Source of the DNA: Lasiosphaeria ovina
Taxonomy: Eukaryota > Ascomycota > Sordariomycetes > Sordariales > Lasiosphaeriaceae
Direction: 5' to 3'
Assembly: GCA_033439765.1 (NCBI GenBank)
Contig: JAULSN010000006.1
Span: 3,410,001-3,474,000, forward strand
DNA length: 64,000 nucleotides
The notes under the pieces were generated by a model. It searched no databases. It was not told the origin of the DNA and was given only the letters and a program-made list of their open reading frames with translations. A program made the translations under genes and the position numbers. Shown here piece after piece: positions 12,683-22,134 of this stretch. The first letter of the stretch is position 1, and each line of letters opens with the position of its first letter.

Positions 12683-13165
12683 ATGGGGGCCAACCGCTCG
12701 GCCCAGGACGTTATTGCGGCGCTGAAGCTCGCCCCGCACCCGGAAAAGGGCTACTTCGTCGAGACATTCCGTGACCCGGCCACGTCGGCGTCGACGTCGG
12801 CGGACGGCAGCGGCGACAACCGGTCCAACAGCACGTGCATCTACTACCTGCTCGAGGGCGAGTCGGGGCTCTCGCATTGGCACCGCGTGCTGGACGCGGT
12901 CGAGGTTTGGCACCACTACGCCGGGGCGCCGCTGCAGTTGTCGCTGGCCTGGAACGACGGGTCCGCCGTGCGCGACGTGGTGCTGGGCAAGGACCTGTGG
13001 GCCGGCGAGCGGCCCCAGATCGTCGTGCAGCGCGGCGAGTGGCAGCACGCCCGCAGCCTCGGCGACTGGACTCTCGTCGGCTGCTCCGTCGCCCCGGCCT
13101 TCACCATGGAGGGCTTTGAGATGGCCCCCCCGGGCTGGGAGCCCAACGCGACCCCCAAAGCTTAG
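12683..13165 (+). CDS. Cupin_5 / DUF985 protein, cytosolic form
   Basis: Single-exon 160-aa cupin of the DUF985 family, function unknown. The order of motifs matches its divergent neighbour: HPEKGYFVETFRD, CIYYLLEGES, WHRVLDAVEVWHHYAGAPL, RPQIVVQRGEWQHARSLGDWTLVG and a C-terminal FEMAPPGWEPNA. The start at 12683 immediately precedes the family's first helix (SAQDVIAALKL), so there is no signal peptide and the protein is probably cytosolic. It is about one third identical in motif order to the 11.0-11.7 kb gene outside the conserved blocks (by eye), suggesting an old inverted duplication rather than a recent one. It lacks the intron found in the other copy. Confidence 0.9.
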   Translation: MGANRSAQDVIAALKLAPHPEKGYFVETFRDPATSASTSADGSGDNRSNSTCIYYLLEGESGLSHWHRVLDAVEVWHHYAGAPLQLSLAWNDGSAVRDVVLGKDLWAGERPQIVVQRGEWQHARSLGDWTLVGCSVAPAFTMEGFEMAPPGWEPNATPKA

Positions 13166-13737
13166 GCCAGCCGCGTCTTGACACCGGCCTCTCTGCGGCC
13201 GCTTTGGTCGGGCCGAGCCTTGCGCTCAGGGGGGATGCGGATCGATGCGAGGGGGGTCATTTTGTCTGGTCTGGGCTCGTCTTGTCTTGCCTTGTCTTGG
13301 ACGGCAAATGTACACTTCTGAATTCCATATTCCCACCGCAGTCAATGCACATCAGACGAAGCAAAAGCAAAAGAAAAAGGCTGCCTGACCAGCTGCCCCT
13401 CTTCCATTTCCTGACAGCTTGATTAGCGCTGATAAAGTGACGCTATTCCTCCCGCCCTGGTGCTACGCGACACTACTGCAGAGGACCTTATCTGCATAAC
13501 TTGGCTCTCTTGGAACCTTGGTGGATGCAACCCTAGGGTGGGCAGCGTGGAGGTCTGTCTCTTAAGGCTGTACCCGCGCCCCCTGGGGCGACTTGGCCTG
13601 CGCGACTTTTTGGTCTTATTCCATACGGTCCTACCCGTTGTCTCACCGACCTTGCAGTCGTGCGTCGTTGCTCCGTGCTTGGTGTCGTTGCGTGTGCTAC
13701 GTGCTACTACTTATTATTACTTAGCGCTGCCGCCGCT

Positions 13738-13778
<41 letters not shown>

Positions 13779-13950
13779 TGCTGCTGCTGCTGCTACTGCT
13801 GCCGCCGCCATCTGTGTCACTAGCAGCATGTCGGCACCCGTGCCAGGCTAGTCTCGCCGCACCCAGAACAAGACACACGGACTGACCGGCCGGGACTGAC
13901 TCCGGAGAACACCCAAACACGCGGACAAGGTTATTACCTCAGCCGCCACC
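13166..13950. other. intergenic region and 5' leader with trinucleotide repeats
   Basis: No gene recognised. The last 230 bases probably form the leader of the membrane-protein gene starting at 13951. They include a long CCG/CTG tract that would encode polyalanine in a 63-codon upstream ORF (13660-13851). Confidence 0.55.
13727..13809. repeat. (CCG)n-(CTG)n compound microsatellite
   Basis: About 17 CCG-type units are followed by about seven CTG units and more CCG units. It lies 140-220 bases upstream of a start codon, so it is probably in a 5' leader or promoter. Instability is expected for this repeat class. Confidence 0.9.
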
Positions 13951-15169
13951 ATGGACGACCTCAAGGATGACCTACGCACCTCCATGATCATCGCCGCCTT
14001 CGTCGGCATCTCGTGGTACATCGGCGCCGAGATCAACACGTCGCTGTTCATCCTCTTCAAGCGCCGCCGCGGCCTATACTTTTGGTCGTGCGCCCTCTGC
14101 TCGTGGGGCGTCGTGCTGCAGCCGCTATGCATCATCCTGGCCGACTTTGGCGTCTGGACCGACCTCAAGGCCGCCATCACCTTCATCTACCTGACCTGGC
14201 TGATCATGGTCGTGCCGCAGAGCTGGCTGCTGTACTCGCGCCTGCACCTGCTGCTGCACCACGACCGCGTACTGCGCTGGATCAAGGCCGTCTTGCTGAT
14301 CAACTCGGTCGTCTTCTCGGTGCCGACCATAGTCATTGGCATTCTGGCGGTGCGTCTTTTTGTTTCCCCCCCCCCAATGACAGAACCTCCCCAGCCGTCA
14401 CATAATACTAACAACACCCTCCAAACAACAGCAAACCACCACGACCAACCCGAACCTGTTCCACATCAACTTGATCTGGGACCGCATCCAGCTCACCGTC
14501 TTCTTCGTGCAGGAGACGGCCCTGAGCGTGCTGTACATCTACCACACGCGCCAGTACCTGCGCGACTCGTCGCTACTCTCGCAGCCCCCGTCGCTGACCC
14601 AGCAGCCACGACCACAACCACACCGCAGCCCGTCGACGCCGTCGTCGGCGCTGTCCCTGCGGCCCGTCGTCGAGACGGACGAGGTACTCCGCCACCTCGT
14701 CTACACCAACGTGCTCGTCATCGCACTCGACGTGGCGCTGCTCGGCGTGCAGTACGCCGACCTGTTCTACCTGCAGGGCGCCTTCAAGCCGTGCGTCTAC
14801 GGCATCAAGCTGAAGGTCGAGTTCGCCATCCTCAACCGCCTTGTCGAGATGGTGCGCCGGCGCGGCGGCGGCGGCGGCGGCAACATGTCGTACCCCGGCG
14901 GCGGCGACCAGCAGCTGCAGCAGCCGTCACAGCAGCACCGCCAGCCGTCGGCGTCGTCATCGCTGCGCCTGAGCCGCGACGACCACAACTCCAAGAGCGT
15001 CGCGTCGGACCACATCGGCCTGCGCGCGCTCGACGGCGGCGTGACGGGTGGTAATGTCAATGCTGTCAGGTCGCAGAGCCAGGAGAGCCAGGCGCCCATC
15101 TGGCAAGGCCAGAGCCGGGCTGACGCGGAGGCGTGGCCCCGCGTGTACCATGTCGGGATCGCGTCTTAG
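13951..15169 (+). CDS. integral membrane protein, DUF7703-like
   Basis: Multi-pass membrane protein of unknown role, resembling the fungal DUF7703 set. Two exons, 13951-14349 and 14432-15169; the 82-nt intron has a TACTAAC branch site; total 378 aa. About seven hydrophobic helices are visible: MIIAAFVGISWYIG, the helix after RRGLYFWSCALCSW, AITFIYLTWLIMVV, WIKAVLLINSVVFSVPTIVI, LTVFFVQETALSVLYIYHT and LVIALDVALLGVQYADLF among them. The cytosolic tail is rich in Gly, Gln and Ser (GGC and CAG codon runs near 14865-14945). The topology is receptor-like, but no GPCR-class signature is visible. DUF assignment is from memory of the family pattern, so moderately sure. Confidence 0.78.
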
Positions 15170-15740
15170 GTTAGTTGTCTCTCTGGCGGGAGGGCAGATT
15201 TGAACGATGATTTTGGTCTTTTCTTACTCATTTCTTTTGGGAGCAATTTCACTTTTCCATTCAGTATTAGCGGTCGGAAATTAGGTAATTGGCGAAGGCG
15301 TCTGGCGTTTCAGCGAAAACGACGGCATCATCAGTCACGAGGCAGGGAATTAAACAGCGATCGAAATATACCACTATACCTAGATGGACTCGGAGGATAA
15401 AACTTACTGTTATAGCTAGAGCGGGCGAGTTTGGAACTTTGGATGTAGAATAATACTTCGCTATTGTCATGGCGTGTCTGGCTGGGGGAACACGCGAATT
15501 GAATTCCTTCCTGGTCAACATTAAAACTCGATTCAATATCTACGTACGAGATACAATCGGTATAGGTACTCAACGCAACACTGGTCTCAAATTTGAAATG
15601 TCACGTCATCTCCCGCGGTATCTGATTTGCTATTTCGCTGTATAGTTAACTGACTGTGGTAGATCTATTAAGTTATGCCCAAAGTTTATCCAACCGCAAA
15701 CCTCCGGCTCGTTCAGCAGCACTGCTCGGCAGTGAATGAT
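15170..15740. other. convergent intergenic spacer
   Basis: AT-rich 3' flanks of two convergent genes; no gene recognised. Confidence 0.6.
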
Positions 15741-17117
15741 TTAATTTCCGAAAAAGGAAGAACCGGCGTCGTGTGACATGTCTCCCTCTTCTGAGCTGTA
15801 AAGGCTGTTGTCATTGCACTCCTCCTCGTCCGAGTCCGAGTCAGAGACCAGGTCCAACTGGCCCTCCGTCTCCGAGCCCGAGTTGAACTTGTTCGGCCGG
15901 TGGTACGGGCCCCCGAGCGGGTCGCCCTGGAGCTCAAAGGTGAGCGAGTCCACCCTGCCGACAAACCACGGGCCGTGCACGTTGGCGGCGCCGAGGATGC
16001 CGGCCTGCGTGTCGTACAGCGTCGGGCCCATGTCGCTGGCCGACTGGAGCCGCGTCCGCTGGCGGTACATGGCGAGAAAGTCGAAAAAGCGCGCCTCGTC
16101 CGTGCCCGGCTGCCACCGCTTCAGCCACATATCCGACAAGCCATTGCTGATTCCGGCTTGCAGCGTGTCGATGACGGGCTGCAGGCTCGGCACGTCGCCG
16201 TGTCGCAGCTCGGGGCGGGCATCATCATCGCGGTGGCTCGCCGCCGTCACGTTGGCCTCGAACTGCTCTCCCAGGCCCAGCAGTGCCTGGTGTATCTCGC
16301 AAAATGCTTCCGCGTCGGCGTAGTCCTCGTCGCTCAGGTATCCGCGCCAGTTGCGCTCTCGCTGGTACTGGCCGGGCAGCTGAGCGCCGCTGGTCTGCGG
16401 GACCAGGCGCTCGACCAGGTACAGCACATCGACAACGTCCCAAGACTTGTCCCGCCGTGGGAGCGGGAACCTGCCGGCCCGGCCGAGGTCGATGACGTAC
16501 AGCTCGGGCATGTCCTCGGCCCCGTTGAAGTTCAGCAGCAGGTTCTCGTCGCTGAGGTCGAGGTGGAAGACGGGCCCGCGCTCGCACTGCTGGTACATGA
16601 GCTCGAGCGTCTCGAGCACGTGGCGGAGCAGGCGGAAGACCACGACGCGCGGCAGACTGGCGCCGTGCCGCTTGCACGCGTTGAGGAGCGCCCCTATGCT
16701 GCCGCCGTTGCAGAGCCGCCAGTACGACACGCACGTGGACTTTTTGCCGTCTGGAGAGACCGTCTTCCGGTCCGACAGGACTTCGGGGATCCGGAGCTCG
16801 GTCCGCCCGGCCGCGGCGGCGAACAGCGTCCTTGTCGTGTTCACGTCCGCGTCGAAGCGCCTTTCCCGTGCTGTCGGCGGCTCTGACGCGGGAACACGCG
16901 GGGCCAGAACCTTCCGCACTCGATACTCGCCCGTCTGGATGTGGTAGACGAGCTGGGCCTGGCAGTCCCGCCCGTTGTCCAGGGCGCGGACGAACAGACA
17001 GGGCCCGTCGGCGCCGTCCCGGAAGACGTGGGCAAGCCTTGTGGTTTGCGGTGGTGATGCCATACTCCGTGTTTGTGTGGGTGTTCTTCTCCTGGGTCGA
17101 AGGAGGGGAGACGTCAA
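15741..17117 (-). CDS. protein kinase-like domain protein
   Basis: Single-exon 458-aa protein with a divergent eukaryotic-type kinase fold. The putative ATP-binding Lys is in EYRVRKVLAP. The catalytic loop is HLDLSDENLLLNF, which keeps the H-x-D-x4-N pattern, and the metal-binding loop is VIDLGRAG (DLG instead of DFG). Both essential aspartates and the Asn are therefore present and activity is plausible. The glycine-rich loop is weak. The C-terminal 90 residues are acidic and Ser-rich (SDSDSDEEE), a likely regulatory tail. An internal Met at 17063 (MASPPQ) could be the true start. A 328-codon ORF on the opposite strand is a shadow of this gene. Substrates are unknown. Confidence 0.8.
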   Translation of the reverse strand: MTSPLLRPRRRTPTQTRSMASPPQTTRLAHVFRDGADGPCLFVRALDNGRDCQAQLVYHIQTGEYRVRKVLAPRVPASEPPTARERRFDADVNTTRTLFAAAAGRTELRIPEVLSDRKTVSPDGKKSTCVSYWRLCNGGSIGALLNACKRHGASLPRVVVFRLLRHVLETLELMYQQCERGPVFHLDLSDENLLLNFNGAEDMPELYVIDLGRAGRFPLPRRDKSWDVVDVLYLVERLVPQTSGAQLPGQYQRERNWRGYLSDEDYADAEAFCEIHQALLGLGEQFEANVTAASHRDDDARPELRHGDVPSLQPVIDTLQAGISNGLSDMWLKRWQPGTDEARFFDFLAMYRQRTRLQSASDMGPTLYDTQAGILGAANVHGPWFVGRVDSLTFELQGDPLGGPYHRPNKFNSGSETEGQLDLVSDSDSDEEECNDNSLYSSEEGDMSHDAGSSFFGN

Positions 17118-18357
17118 GTGGCCAAAAAGGATGCTCTGGTATCTGGAAAGGATACCTACAGGACTGGAGTTTCCTGCGGTGTGTGGGGGTTATGTTTTGA
17201 GTTGGCCGAGATCCTGGAACTCGCGATGCTTAATGGAAAAAGGTTAACTATATACAACGTAAATGTAGGTGTAGACAGGTGTTTAGGTAAAGAACAAGAT
17301 GCATTGTATGCAGACCAGATGGGTTTGGTCGGGCAGATGATCAACCAGGGCATGGTCAACAGAGAACTTGAGATGAACACATGATCCTCTGGGTGCTGGT
17401 CCTTGCAAAACAAAGCCTGACTTTGCTTTCGCCCCCTCTCCGTGAGTGACAGGGGATGTCATCACGGGCCGATCTTTCTCGTTGATAGTGGCGGATTAGG
17501 GCTTTCTGGCTGCCTGCCACGGAAACATTCGCCTGTCGGATTCTCCTATGCAAACCGAGCGACTGTTTCGAACTTCGGATCATGTTCCATCCCGAACAAA
17601 GACAGTCAGTCGCTCATTTCGCCCGGGGTCCTGAGTTCCGGGGTGCATCCCACGTCATCTGATGAGCTGCGTTGACGCTGGCAAGGGGCGAATTCGGGGG
17701 ACAGGAGATTTTAAACTGTTCAAAAGAGCGATCTTTTGGCTAAACACTCCCAAGGTTGTCAAACGGTTTGGCTTTTTATTTGTCTCTCTTCTCACAATTC
17801 TCTGCGGTTGTTGCTGCTGTCAAACTTAGTAAACAAAATCAACGCAAACTGGCATCCGAACTTTCCTGAGGAAATTCAATCTGTATGCTTGTTCAAAACC
17901 GGGGTTCGTATCTCATTGACGTGTATAGTGGCCGAGCACTTAGACTATGGCATTGTTACAACCCCCTGTTGTGTGGGTGTGCCAATGTGAATCCAATCGC
18001 TTCAAGTTCCGCCGTACGTAATTTAGACAGACTACTCAAACCAATACACACCAGAAACACGGCTTTGTTAGTTATCTATTCTCTATGAGATGCGTCATCT
18101 GTTGAGGAAGTGTCTCTGCTTGGCGAGACAAAGAGGCGGACAATGGCTTTCACTGAGCCGCCTTCCTCGAACAGTTTCAGTTGTCAGGCTGTTTCTTTGT
18201 CTCAGTAGTACAACACCCTCGCAGTTACAAAGTACTTGTTCGACACCGAGGATGAACCAAGATTGATAGGATGCCAGATAGCTAAGATTAATTAAAATAG
18301 AATAGTTGCGCTACTCCATCGGCCCCTGTTTGTCAGTTCGTATCAACCTTTGGGCAA
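17118..18357. other. intergenic with nested inverted repeats
   Basis: No gene recognised. The right half is AT-rich and contains the inverted-repeat cluster at 18100-18203, listed separately. Confidence 0.55.
18100..18203. repeat. nested inverted repeats (three-way-junction-like)
   Basis: TGTTGAGGAAG at 18100 pairs with CTTCCTCGAACA ending at 18173 (one bulge). Inside it, TGTCTC (18111) pairs with GAGACA (18125-18130), and AGGCGG (18134) pairs with CCGCCT (18158). A further complement, GAGACAAAG (18125) with CTTTGTCTC (18195-18203), would compete with the second stem. This is much more pairing than expected by chance in about 100 bases; its role is unknown. Confidence 0.6.
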
Positions 18358-18960
18358 GTGGCGCTATCAAACGGTCTACGAGAACGTGGTGGAAATCGAA
18401 GAGCTTCAAACGCAAATCTCACGACTGTAATCATGGCGGCAAAGTCAGAACAACTGTTCCGTGCGACTGTTTCCCGGTGCATTCTCCAGGGCGAAGACGA
18501 TGTTATCGAAGAGTTCCTGGGCACCCCCTTGGACGATTCCGAGGACTTCGATTCCGACTTTGAGGATCTGGACGATCTGGTCGATGATGCGGCAGCCGAG
18601 GGCCCAGTCGAGGTCAACGAAGCAGAGGGCTCAGCTGAACCACACAACAACCCATCTACACCCAATAACGCCGATACACAAGAAGCGGCCCAGAGCGAAT
18701 TTGACCTCCCAGAGAGTGGCTTTGAAGTCAAATGCAGCTTCTGTGGAGATCTAGATGCCCCCCAATGTGCCCAATGCACAGAATTCCTGGCGTGGCTGCT
18801 GTATCACGATTCTAGCTCTGATGCTGATAAGTTTCTGACCAGCGGCGCCGTTTTGGGCAGTCAAGTGACGCACACCGTTGAATGGGCGGATCCGACCCCC
18901 AATGGGTCCAACTGTGTTCAATGGAGCCAGATCTGGCCCGTAAAGACTAACTCGACGTAG
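18358..18960 (+). CDS. hypothetical acidic protein with two Cys pairs
   Basis: Unrecognised protein of 200 aa, or 175 aa from the Met at 18433 (MAAKSEQLFRATV), which I think is the likelier start because the preceding 25 residues are basic and lack a clear context. The middle is strongly acidic (DDSEDFDSDFEDLDDLVDD), followed by a Pro/Asn/Gln linker. The C-terminal part has CSFCGD and CAQC, a potential zinc-binding site, and ends with Trp-rich segments. Single exon as drawn; an additional intron near the 3' end cannot be excluded. No functional neighbour. Confidence 0.55.
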   Translation: MALSNGLRERGGNRRASNANLTTVIMAAKSEQLFRATVSRCILQGEDDVIEEFLGTPLDDSEDFDSDFEDLDDLVDDAAAEGPVEVNEAEGSAEPHNNPSTPNNADTQEAAQSEFDLPESGFEVKCSFCGDLDAPQCAQCTEFLAWLLYHDSSSDADKFLTSGAVLGSQVTHTVEWADPTPNGSNCVQWSQIWPVKTNST

Positions 18961-19671
18961 GTTGATTCCGCTGCTGACATGATGAATGTTGACGAGTACG
19001 AGGTTCGGACGCCAGCTTCGAGGCTGGTCAATTGGATGTAACATGTAATTACCTGTCAGGTGTCCATGATATGCATTCCCAGAGGGCGGCGTCTTCGATC
19101 TTTGCTTTCACGTGTCAACGATTGAACAACGGAGGTGTGTAGGTTTGCGTGCGAAGCGTCAGTAGTAAAAAGGCAGGTATCTAGATTTCCAAAGGGAATC
19201 ATATGAATAGAAAGTGTATGAAAAAGGGACAACTATGTGACATGATGACATCCAGATAGGTGCTTAAGTGACTGCGATAAGTTGAAAGAACTGATGGACA
19301 GCTGGACTTAGGGGGTGATAATGCTACACGTAAAGAAATGAAGATGTAAAGTAGGACTGGCTCACATAGTGCTGGGCAGAACTATCCAAGGCCCAGACAC
19401 CTTCTTTGGACGACTACATGGTCAACCAACAACAATGGGGAGACTCACCATGTGGTTTGAAACGGACAGATAGTACCGTCACTGAGACACTCTTGTGGTT
19501 GACGGCAAGCTCTACCGACAACCTCTGGTAACGGGACAAACGAGACATGCAACTTGACAAATGGGCCCTTCGTGGAATTTGGAGCGTTCATATTGTCATA
19601 CCTTCCAACTATGAAGCTGTCGTGCTCAGCACAGACAATAACGAGGAAGACATGCTAGCGAGTGTGCTCCG
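18961..19671. other. convergent intergenic spacer
   Basis: AT-rich 3' flanks of the hypothetical gene and twinfilin; no gene recognised. Confidence 0.6.
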
Positions 19672-20842
19672 TCAACGGCCAGGACGCTTGGGCCTACTGA
19701 ATCCAGCCCTGACTTCAACCTTGGGGTGTAACTCCTCCAGCACACTTGCCTCGGTAATCTCGCTCGGGTCCTCAACCTCGAACTTCTTCGCTACCTGCAA
19801 GCCAGCCTCCTTTTCAGCAATGGTCAAGACGGCCCTCTTCATGAGCGGGTAGATCATGCGGGACTTGACGGCCTTTGTGCCAGGAGTGCTGGGGCACGTG
19901 TAAAAGAAGAGTACCGGGCTACTGTGATTGCCGCCATAGGAGTGGGTGAATCTGTAAAAGGTGAAGCGGGGTTCCGTGGCCGAAATCGCTTGGACGAGTT
20001 CGGGTATGGACTCGGGGGTCGCGTCGTCGGGGACGAGCACGATTTGTTCCGTGGCCTGGTCTATTTTCTGTCGAGGTCGAGAACATGTTAGAAGCGGTCC
20101 ACTTGAGCTCACTGACACAGGATACGCAAAGAGGAAAGCGGAGCTACTAACCAGCGTGACCAACGCCCGCGGGCCCTCGGAAGCCAGCTCTTTCAGCGCT
20201 GCCAAACCCTCCTCGTTGATTGGAATGGCCATGTGGCTGCTCAGGTGTATCTCGCGCGTGCCGGTACCGGAACCAGCCTCCTGCTCGGCTCGCCTGACAT
20301 CGCCCAACGTCTTCTCCTCTTCGGTCAAGGGGGCGTCAAGGGCGGTGTGGGCGTCGTGCTTCTCGAAGCCAGCCGGGCTAAGCTCGGAGGCTAGGGTCGC
20401 AAAGATGGTTTCGCTAAAGTGCTCGCTCCCGAGCTCGCGCACCAGCGTGAGGCGCGACGAGGCAAACAGCATCTTCTGGCGCACAGGCGCAGCGTCGGGA
20501 ACGTACGTCACAGCCACCAGGGCCGGGGCGGTAGCGTGCCGACGCAGGATGAGGTAGAGCGCTTCATTCGGTTTGAGGGTCGGCGTAACAAGAGAGCTGA
20601 GGTTGGATGCAAAGGAGGCGCCAGGTGCAGTCGAGGTGAGCACCTGCAACGGCTGCAGCTTCTCGGAAGCAATGGTGACCAGCAGACCAAACTGGCTGTC
20701 GTCGGCAAGCAGAGTGTTGAACTTCGAGACCAGCTCCTGCGAAGCTGCAGGCGTGTGCATATCAGCGGATTGTTCTGTCCATGCCCGCGGTCTGGGCCAT
20801 CAACTTTCCCGAGATGCGCTCACCTGAGATTCCGGATTGCAT
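19672..20842 (-). CDS. twf1: twinfilin (actin monomer-binding, two ADF-H domains)
   Basis: Actin-regulating protein that sequesters G-actin and caps barbed ends at sites of polarized growth and endocytosis. Three exons: 20842-20824, 20744-20152 and 20067-19672, totalling 335 aa, normal for twinfilins. The tiny first exon encodes MQSGIS, and splicing restores the family N-terminus MQSGISASQELVSKF; the in-frame Met at 20760 lies inside intron 1 and is not the start. ADF-H domain 1 spans about residues 5-135 and domain 2 about 165-310 (with FTFYRFTHSYGG and SSPVLFFYTCPS). The end, FSRPKRPGR, is the usual basic capping-protein/phosphoinositide-binding tail. Intron 2 (84 nt) has no stop in frame, so retention would insert 28 residues. 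Confidence 0.92.
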
Positions 20843-22134
20843 CGTGCCGGGCCTGGATGATTCCACGTCGGCTTGGCTGGCTGAAGAGTCGGTCAAGGAG
20901 GCAAGCACAGTGCACAGTTCCGACAACAAAGCAGGAGTTCCAAGTTCCAAACGGAGCCGCGACGTTGGGCTCTTGCCGTGGGGTAAATTGGGGGGAACTG
21001 CGGCCGGTGCAGTATGGGATCCGTGCGTTGTGCCTTCCCCTCACCCTTCAATCCCCTGCTCGTCCCAAGAGATCGGGTGGGTACTGGGAAGGCGCAAGGA
21101 CCAGTGAGAAATGCGCCTGTCAGGCCAGCGTCAGAGCGGAAAGCTGGGAGGCATGACCTTTCTAGGCTACTCGTAACCTAGCATTGGAGCCGTGCCAGCC
21201 CGCCCTCATCATCACCGCCGCCACAGATGTCCGGCGGCCCAGTGCGCACGAGGTGCTGCAGCTGCATTCGCCCGGAACCGTGGCCGATATGATGGAATTT
21301 CGTGTGGCTGCACGGTCTAGAGCACTCTTTCAAGAGCATCTGATGTTGGAGAAGCTGGAGCTGGCTCCGAATGCGCGATGACAAACAATTAAACCTTGCC
21401 CGGCTGAGCACGCCCCGAGCCAATCAGTCGGCAGCACGCGCGCCTCCCGCTCGCTGATCGCGGTTAGCGGAGTGAAACCGGGGGGAGACGGGGGAGACGT
21501 TCGAGGGGACAACGAATACAATCCGCATCTTGACCGACGGGCTAGTGGACCCGGGAACGGTAACGTCGAAGAATCGGTCTGGCGCTGGCCAATAAAACTC
21601 TCAGGGTCTTTACCGGCAACCCTGCTCCTCCTGTCAGCGACTGCCGCAGGAGCACTGGGACACCTAACTTGGCACTTTGTGGTGGTGCTTGCCTTCCAAA
21701 GCAGTGAGAGAAGGTGGTCAGGCACAAGTAAGAGTGGTCGTAATTGCTATTTCAAAGCGCGCCTCTTGAGGCTTGGGTAGGAATCGTACTTGAGGCATCC
21801 GTAAATCAGGCCATAACTTCGTATGTGCTGCAACTTTCCATGGATCTGTACTGCCGACGCGATGGGTTATCGAGCTAGGTCACCCGAGCATTCCCCGGAG
21901 GTCACCTGCGGTTAGGTACCTATAGATGGATTGGAACTTTGAAATATGAAGTCGAGGCCATCCCCTTCCCGATCTTAGGTAAGTTGGCACCATCGGGTTT
22001 TGGTAAGATATCGTGCCCATTCGCTGGGTGCGGGTCCATCTCAGGATTATCAATATTTGTTTGGCGTTACCATTTTCGGGTCCCCGGTTACACCCAGGTT
22101 CCTACTATTTTCAGGTTGGCGCCTTCCTTGCGCA
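20843..22134. other. intergenic, divergent upstream regions
   Basis: Lies between twinfilin (minus) and the Zn2Cys6 regulator (plus). ORFs of 60-130 codons overlap on both strands but none shows a family motif. Confidence 0.55.

Noticed and set aside
15900..16886. 328-codon plus-strand ORF
   Set aside because: Shadow of the minus-strand kinase-like gene, which has recognisable catalytic motifs.
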